NCBI GenBank assembly: GCA_049289295.1
Contig: JBATLL010000039.1
Coordinates: 1-20,434 of the forward strand
Source: BOKV01 sp049289295
GTDB taxonomy: Bacteria > Pseudomonadota > Alphaproteobacteria > Rhizobiales > Rhizobiaceae
Direction of reading: 5' to 3'
Length of the DNA stretch: 20,434 bases
Below, one piece after another: positions 6,434 to 20,434 of this stretch. The notes below the pieces were generated by a model. The model was not told the DNA's origin. It did no database searches and worked only from the letters and a program-made list of their open reading frames with translations. The position numbers and the translations under genes were made by a program. Position 1 is the first letter of the stretch; every line of letters begins with the position of its first letter.

Positions 6434-6811
6434 ATGGCTGATCTCGCAAAGATCGTGGAAGACCTTTCCAACCTCACCGTCCTGGAAGCTGCAGAGCTTT
6501 CCAAGATGCTCGAAGAAAAATGGGGCGTCTCTGCAGCCGCTCCAGTAGCAGTTGCAGCCGCCGGCGGCGCTGGCGCACCAGCTGAAGCTGCCGAAGAAAA
6601 GACCGAGTTCGACGTTGTTCTGGCAGCTGCCGGCGACAAGAAGATCGAAGTCATCAAGGAAGTCCGCGCCATCACCGGCCTGGGCCTGAAGGAAGCCAAG
6701 GACCTGGTCGAGGGCGCACCCAAGACCGTCAAGGAACAGGCTCCAAAGGCAGAAGCCGAGGAAATCAAGAAGAAGCTCGAAGCCGCAGGCGCGAAGGTCG
6801 AGCTCAAGTAA
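6434..6811 (+). CDS. rplL: 50S ribosomal protein L7/L12
   Basis: L7/L12 forms the flexible dimers of the stalk that recruit EF-G, EF-Tu and other GTPases. The 125-residue acidic protein has the three expected parts: an N-terminal dimerisation helix pair (about 1-33, MADLAKIVEDLSNLTVLEAA onward), an alanine-rich hinge (about 34-56), and the globular C-terminal domain (about 57-125) with KTEFDVVLAAAGDKKIEVIK and GLGLKEAKDLVEGAPK. A strong AAGGAAA ribosome site precedes the ATG, consistent with the several-fold higher output of L12 relative to L10. Confidence 0.98.
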   Translation: MADLAKIVEDLSNLTVLEAAELSKMLEEKWGVSAAAPVAVAAAGGAGAPAEAAEEKTEFDVVLAAAGDKKIEVIKEVRAITGLGLKEAKDLVEGAPKTVKEQAPKAEAEEIKKKLEAAGAKVELK

Positions 6812-7090
6812 TTCCGGTGGCGGGCCTCCCGCCATTGGCAACTATCGGCTCCGGCCCGGTTTTTCCGGGGCGGAGCCATCCCCGTTTTGGTCCGGGCGGC
6901 AGAATTGTCCGGAATGATGCGGCAGGGCACGGAAAGATGAACCGTGTATCAGGGTCAGCGTAACGACGGGTTGCACCCGCCCGCATTGAGTAAACCGGTA
7001 AGACGACACTGAAGTGTCCCCGTGGCCGACAGGATGGGCCCTTGGAGACAAATCTAAAGTGTTTGGCGCGAACGCTTACGAGGAGCACAA
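6812..7090 (+). promoter_or_regulatory. rplL-rpoB intergenic leader with hairpins
   Basis: These 279 nt separate ribosomal from polymerase genes. A 7-bp stem (TGGCGGG 6818-6824 with CCCGCCA 6828-6834) starts 6 nt after the rplL stop, and a long GC-rich hairpin follows (6847-6877). In other proteobacteria this gap holds a partial terminator and an RNase III site that lower rpoBC expression relative to rplJL. I infer the same use; no separate promoter stands out. Confidence 0.55.
6847..6877 (+). terminator. GC-rich hairpin in the rplL-rpoB gap (attenuator or processing site)
   Basis: GGCTCCG (6847-6853) pairs with CGGAGCC (6871-6877) and, past one G-G mismatch, CCCGG (6855-6859) pairs with CCGGG (6865-6869) around a TTTTT loop. 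That is 12 pairs. The following sequence (ATCCCCGTTTTGG) is not a clean T-run, so read-through is expected. Confidence 0.5.
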
Positions 7091-11257
<4,167 letters not shown>

Positions 11258-11398
11258 GGGGCAGGGGCAGGGCGCAAGCCTTGCCCTGCCTGGCTCAACC
11301 GTCCCGACCCATTGGGACACACCGAATTCAAGGACCGCCAAAGGCAGGCCAACAGCCCGGCGGCGGTCAGGGGGCAGAAGCCCGAAGGAGAAGCTGGC
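11258..11398 (+). promoter_or_regulatory. rpoB-rpoC spacer with 8-bp hairpin
   Basis: The 141-nt spacer is longer than usual for rpoB-rpoC. GGCAGGGC (11266-11273) and GCCCTGCC (11283-11290) form a perfect 8-bp stem with a 9-nt loop, 8 nt after the rpoB stop. No T-run follows, so it is more likely an RNA-stability or processing structure than a terminator. GAAGGAGAA just before 11399 is the rpoC ribosome site. Confidence 0.5.
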
Positions 11399-15589
<4,191 letters not shown>

Positions 15590-15624
15590 GGCAGCTTGCG
15601 TTCTTGACCAGACGCAGCGAGCCA

Positions 15625-15648
15625 GGGTGCCGTTTGAAAGTGGCACCC
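15625..15648 (+). other. Hairpin upstream of the rpoC terminator
   Basis: GGGTGCC (15625-15631) pairs perfectly with GGCACCC (15642-15648) around a 10-nt loop. It lies 36 nt after the rpoC stop, before the terminator hairpin, and has no T-run of its own. It may protect the mRNA 3' end. Confidence 0.45.
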
Positions 15649-15663
15649 CATGGTTCATGAAAC

Positions 15664-15697
15664 AAAACCCGCGGGGCCTGGCGCTTCGCGGGTTTTT
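15664..15697 (+). terminator. Rho-independent terminator of the rpoBC unit
   Basis: AAAACCCGCG (15664-15673) and CGCGGGTTTT (15687-15696) form a perfect 10-bp stem with a 13-nt loop; the T-run continues to 15697. The A-run/T-run symmetry means it could work in both directions. It marks the end of the long secE-rpoC cluster and separates it from the rpoC-rpsL gap. Confidence 0.85.
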
Positions 15698-16263
15698 CGT
15701 TGGAGAAAACGGTTCCAGTCGCGCTATGCCTGCCTGATCCGTAACCGCTGGATTGCTGAAGTCACAGGCCTGTTAACGGGCGATGATGGAAAACTCGCCC
15801 TCTTGAGTAGGGCATGGGCCGGGCAGCCTCTAGATTGCCGATCTGGGTTGGATCAGCCCCTTCACAATCCTTCTGTGCCTGTGCTTCAAGACATTGGCGT
15901 ACCGATTTATCATCATCGGGAGCAACCAGCAGGGCGCTGAATGTAATCATCTCAGTCTGTGCCGGTTTTGAATACGTCTTCAATGATGATGAAAACCTTT
16001 GGTCTATCGTCATCGGGATCGTTGCTTCTGACTGTCTTCCAGCCTTACCAGTTCTCTTGAAATCGTAATTTGCTTCATTCGTCAGTCTGTTTCTCGTCAG
16101 ATGCATCATGCTAAACCAGGCTTGTCAGCAAGGCCGCGTTTCTCGATTAAATAATTGACATATCACAGCAAATTCTGAAATTGGCTTTCTGGGTTGAAGT
16201 GAAAGCAGCTCAATCTGTTGACGCGGGGGCAATGATGTTCCTGCTCTCTTTGGCGGGATAAGC
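15698..16263. other. Gene-poor, more A/T-rich stretch after rpoC
   Basis: I see no gene, RNA or repeat that I can support in these 566 nt. The base composition is visibly less GC-rich than the flanking genes, especially 15930-16260. An open frame on the - strand (15762-16109) has no ribosome site and no recognisable family. A possible promoter for the next gene lies at 16155-16182. Confidence 0.5.
16155..16182 (+). promoter_or_regulatory. Weak candidate promoter for the DUF4189-like gene
   Basis: A perfect -35 TTGACA (16155-16160) is followed after 16 nt by GAAATT (16177-16182), a poor -10. It is the only -35-like hexamer of this quality in the gap and stands about 80 nt before the ORF start. 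Confidence 0.3.
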
Positions 16264-16635
16264 ATGATGATCAGAATAGCAACTTTCCTGATTGGAGTTT
16301 TTTATGTCACCTCTGCAATGGCAGGGGGTTTCGGTGCCATTGCATTTAGCGAAAGTGATGGGAAGATTGGGTACGTTCACGGCGCAAATTCCCAATACGA
16401 GGCCGAGTCAGGCGCAATAAGCTATTGCCAGTCTGCTGGTGGCAGGAGCTGCAGAAGCATTTTTTGGGTCAACAACACCTGCGGTGCGCTTGCGACACCA
16501 ATTGGTTCTGGCGCAGGCCGCTACGGTTTCAGTCACAGCCAGGCAAACAGAAATGCGGCGCAACTGCGGGCCATAGCTGAATGTACTGCAGCCCATGGGG
16601 TGGCTTGTGACAGCGTCGCCTGGGTTTGTGGTTAG
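16264..16635 (+). CDS. Small secreted cysteine-rich DUF4189-like protein
   Basis: This 123-residue protein begins with a signal peptide: MMIRIATFLIGVFYVTSAMA, a basic start, hydrophobic core and an A-x-A cleavage site after about residue 20. The mature part has GGFGAIAFSESDGKIGYVHG and six cysteines (C55, C63, C73, C107, C115, C122), fitting three disulphide bonds in the periplasm or outside the cell. The pattern GAIA...A...C...G..C...F..N.CGALA is what I recall for DUF4189, a family of unknown function; I could not confirm this by search. The ribosome site is weak, and the second codon is also ATG (start at 16267 possible). It is a lone gene between the rpoC terminator and the str promoter, in DNA with a composition unlike its neighbours, suggesting later insertion. 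Two hairpins follow it. Confidence 0.72.
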   Translation: MMIRIATFLIGVFYVTSAMAGGFGAIAFSESDGKIGYVHGANSQYEAESGAISYCQSAGGRSCRSIFWVNNTCGALATPIGSGAGRYGFSHSQANRNAAQLRAIAECTAAHGVACDSVAWVCG

Positions 16636-16637
16636 GC

Positions 16638-16674
16638 GCTGAAGCCAAACAGAATCAGTTTTGGGCGCTTCAGC
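16638..16674 (+). terminator. Hairpin just after the DUF4189-like gene
   Basis: GCTGAAGC (16638-16645) and GCTTCAGC (16667-16674) form a perfect 8-bp stem 2 nt after the stop codon; CAAA (16646-16649) can pair with TTTG (16660-16663) inside. No T-run follows, so termination strength is uncertain. Confidence 0.4.
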
Positions 16675-16723
16675 CGGTGCCCAAAGCCAAATCCGGATAT
16701 CGGTCTCGGAAAATACGCCCCAA

Positions 16724-16764
16724 TTGGCCAGGAAAACCGGCTGATCGCAGCCGGCTTTGGCCAA
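16724..16764. other. Long imperfect hairpin between DUF4189-like gene and str promoter
   Basis: TTGGCC (16724-16729) pairs with GGCCAA (16759-16764), AAA with TTT inside it, and CCGGCT (16737-16742) with AGCCGG (16749-16754) around a 6-nt loop. A 3-nt bulge and one mismatch interrupt about 15 pairs. It is a possible bidirectional insulator or terminator upstream of the str promoter; no function is shown. Confidence 0.4.
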
Positions 16765-16874
16765 AAGCTCTGTTTTCACCGGGGTCTTCCCGGATTGCAT
16801 GGCTGCAATGCAAGCCAAAACACTGTTTTGACTCCCTTTTTTTCCGGTTTGGAGCCGAAAGCCTGCCACAAGGC

Positions 16875-16903
16875 TTGACGCGACGAATCCAAATCACTAT
16901 TAC
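16875..16903 (+). promoter_or_regulatory. Promoter of the str operon (rpsL-rpsG-fusA-tuf)
   Basis: TTGACG (16875-16880) and TATTAC (16898-16903) are separated by exactly 17 nt, the best sigma70-type match I found in the window. A short inverted repeat, AAGCCT (16859-16864) and AGGCTT (16871-16876), overlaps the first two bases of the -35. The predicted start near 16910 leaves a leader of about 325 nt before rpsL. Confidence 0.65.
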
Positions 16904-17237
16904 CGCCCCAACAGATCGATGTGAGCCGACTTCTGTTCCTTCAGGCGCCTTGCCTGGGACGATGCGCTCAAACAAGGTTTGACCAACGGAAGTTACAAAT
17001 GCTGCAAGACCGGGAAACCGGTCCTCTGTGTTTTGACAGGTTCCTCCGCAACGGCAAAAGCCAACGCGGATGTGGACCTTTCGCGCATGAGAAGCCTGCC
17101 AGTCGGGCTTTGTCGCATCCTTGGCGGATGAATTCGAAATCGAATTCGAAAGTTGCACCGCAATGTCTCGGCGAAACCGCACGGCATTGCATGATTGAGC
17201 GTTTGGCCCGATGGGCCGCATGAAGAGGTCAGGTTGA
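16904..17237 (+). promoter_or_regulatory. Long untranslated leader of rpsL
   Basis: This 334-nt stretch has no supported gene. It contains a perfect 6-bp hairpin with a GAAA tetraloop (GACCGG 17008-17013, CCGGTC 17018-17023) and a tandem pair of GAATTCGAAA (17130-17139 and 17142-17151). S7 is the usual repressor of the str operon in enterobacteria, acting between rpsL and rpsG, but that spacer is only 22 nt here, so control could sit in this leader instead; this is an inference. Confidence 0.4.
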
Positions 17238-17609
17238 ATGCCAACCATTAACCAGTTGATCCGCAATCCCCGCCAGCCGGTGGTGAAGCGCAACAAGGTT
17301 CCGGCGATGGAAGCATGCCCGCAGAAGCGTGGCGTGTGCACCCGCGTCTACACGACGACACCGAAGAAGCCGAACTCGGCACTGCGCAAGGTCGCGAAGA
17401 TCCGCCTCACCAATGGGTTCGAGGTCATCGGCTATATTCCCGGCGAAGGTCACAACCTTCAGGAACACTCTGTCGTCATGATCCGTGGCGGCCGCGTGAA
17501 GGACCTTCCCGGCGTTCGTTACCACATCATCCGCGGCGTTCTTGACACCCAGGGCGTCAAGAACCGCAAGCAGCGCCGTTCCAAGTATGGCGCGAAGCGT
17601 CCGAAATAA
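17238..17609 (+). CDS. rpsL: 30S ribosomal protein S12
   Basis: S12 lies at the decoding centre of the small subunit and is the classic streptomycin-resistance locus. The 123-residue protein begins MPTINQLIRNPRQPVVKRNK and ends KQRRSKYGAKRPK, with no length anomaly. The decoding loops are intact: TTTPKKPNSALR with K43, and GGRVKDLPGVRYH with K88. Both lysines, whose substitution causes streptomycin resistance or dependence, are wild type. A GAGGTCAGG ribosome site precedes the ATG. It opens the str operon, with rpsG after 22 nt. Confidence 0.99.
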   Translation: MPTINQLIRNPRQPVVKRNKVPAMEACPQKRGVCTRVYTTTPKKPNSALRKVAKIRLTNGFEVIGYIPGEGHNLQEHSVVMIRGGRVKDLPGVRYHIIRGVLDTQGVKNRKQRRSKYGAKRPK

Positions 17610-17631
17610 TCGCGGCCCAGGAGTCTGAAGC

Positions 17632-18102
17632 ATGTCCCGTCGTCACCGCGCAGAAAAACGCGAAATCAACCCCGATCCGAAGTTCGGGGACGTCATCGTT
17701 ACCAAGTTCATGAACGCGCTCATGCTGGACGGCAAGAAGTCCGTCGCGGAGCGCATCGTTTATGGTGCGCTGGATACGGTTGGCGAAAAGACCAAGCAGA
17801 ACCCGGTGGAAAGCTTCCACCAGGCGCTCGACAATGTCGCGCCGCACGTTGAAGTCCGCTCCCGCCGTGTTGGTGGTGCGACCTATCAGGTGCCGGTCGA
17901 AGTGCGTACGGAGCGCCGCCAGGCACTTGCCATCCGCTGGCTCATTGCCGCGGCACGCAAGCGCAACGAAACAACCATGATTGGCCGTCTGTCGGGTGAA
18001 CTGATGGATGCTGCCAACAATCGTGGCTCAGCCGTCAAGAAGCGTGAAGACACGCACAAGATGGCCGATGCCAACAAGGCATTCTCGCATTATCGCTGGT
18101 AA
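17632..18102 (+). CDS. rpsG: 30S ribosomal protein S7
   Basis: S7 nucleates assembly of the head of the 30S subunit and contacts the mRNA exit and E-site tRNA. The 156-residue product is the standard length. Landmarks are MSRRHRAEKREINPDPKFGD, the KFMNALMLDGKKSVAERIVYGAL helix region split over two helices, VGGATYQVPVEVRTERRQAL, and the C-terminal KREDTHKMADANKAFSHYRW. AGGAG lies in the 22-nt spacer after rpsL. fusA starts 62 nt downstream, keeping the conserved order. Confidence 0.99.
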   Translation: MSRRHRAEKREINPDPKFGDVIVTKFMNALMLDGKKSVAERIVYGALDTVGEKTKQNPVESFHQALDNVAPHVEVRSRRVGGATYQVPVEVRTERRQALAIRWLIAAARKRNETTMIGRLSGELMDAANNRGSAVKKREDTHKMADANKAFSHYRW

Positions 18103-18164
18103 TTCGGCGGCAGGTTAAACCAGGAATGCCGCAAGGGGCGTTCCGATCCAGAAGGTAGACGGCA

Positions 18165-20258
<2,094 letters not shown>

Positions 20259-20307
20259 ATTTTAACCGCTAGCGTGAACCGACCACGTAACTAGATGGAG
20301 AGCCAAG

Positions 20308-20434
20308 ATGGCAAAAGCAAAGTTTGAGAGGACGAAGCCTCACTGCAACATCGGCACGATTGGCCATGTTGACCACGGCAAGACATCGCTGACGGCAGCG
20401 ATCACGAAGTATTTTGGCGAATACCGCGCCTATG
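20308..20434 (+). CDS. tuf: Translation elongation factor Tu, N-terminal part (cut by window end)
   Basis: EF-Tu delivers aminoacyl-tRNA to the ribosome as a GTP complex. Only the first 42 residues are in the window: MAKAKFERTKPHCNIGTIGH followed by VDHGKTSLTAAITKYFGEYRAY. The G1 loop GHVDHGKT and the family N-terminus make the call certain despite truncation. GGAGAG lies upstream of the ATG, 49 nt after the fusA stop. The ITKYFGE variant of the first helix is common in Alphaproteobacteria. A second tuf copy elsewhere in the genome is common in such bacteria but cannot be judged here. Confidence 0.97.
   Translation, partial: MAKAKFERTKPHCNIGTIGHVDHGKTSLTAAITKYFGEYRAY

Noticed and set aside
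11312..11398. A 29-residue extension of RpoC.
   Set aside because: The ATG at 11399 has a strong AAGGAG site and matches the family N-terminus; the extension is spacer sequence.
15762..16109. A 115-codon open frame on the - strand in the gap after rpoC.
   Set aside because: No ribosome site, no recognisable motif, and a composition typical of chance frames; it also overlaps other open frames. It might be a decayed gene but I cannot support it.
17358..17503. Possible streptomycin-resistance changes in S12.
   Set aside because: K43 and K88 are both wild type.

Overview
This window is a core chromosomal segment of an alphaproteobacterium, most likely a member of the Hyphomicrobiales (Rhizobiales). 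RpoB, RpoC, FusA and L10 read like rhizobial proteins from memory (for example the RpoC N-terminus MNQEVMNLF and an EF-G beginning MAREYKIEDYRNFGIMAHI). The genes are GC-rich and lie almost entirely on the + strand. The lineage call rests on recognition, not on an alignment.

Region 1 (1-3314) is accessory. It holds the 3' end of a BaiN/HI0933-type flavoprotein, then a small reverse-oriented cassette, then a sterol-desaturase-family membrane enzyme. The cassette contains a DEDDh 3'-5' exonuclease and a 65-codon remnant of what looks like a restriction-modification enzyme. It is bracketed by an exact 30-bp direct repeat (634-663 and 1763-1792). This is the least ordinary part of the window.

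Region 2 (about 3088-15697) is the canonical transcription and translation cluster secE-nusG-rplK-rplA-rplJ-rplL-rpoB-rpoC. A plausible sigma70-type promoter lies before secE, structured leaders precede rplK and rplJ, GC-rich hairpins sit between rplL and rpoB and between rpoB and rpoC, and a strong intrinsic terminator follows rpoC. The known rifampicin target residues of RpoB are wild type.

Region 3 (about 15698-17237) is a gap of roughly 1.5 kb between rpoC and rpsL. It carries more A+T, a single small secreted DUF4189-like protein and several hairpins. A well-formed promoter (TTGACG-17-TATTAC) then restarts transcription for the str operon.

Region 4 (17238-20434) is the str operon rpsL-rpsG-fusA-tuf; tuf is cut by the window end. 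The streptomycin-relevant lysines of S12 are wild type.

The core genes supply RNA polymerase (rpoBC), its elongation factor (nusG), the L1/L11 and L10/L12 stalk proteins that recruit GTPase factors, S12 and S7 of the decoding region, and EF-G and EF-Tu. No CRISPR array, transposase, integrase, tRNA or rRNA gene was found. I do not see a convincing new biological system; the repeat-bounded cassette is the best lead.
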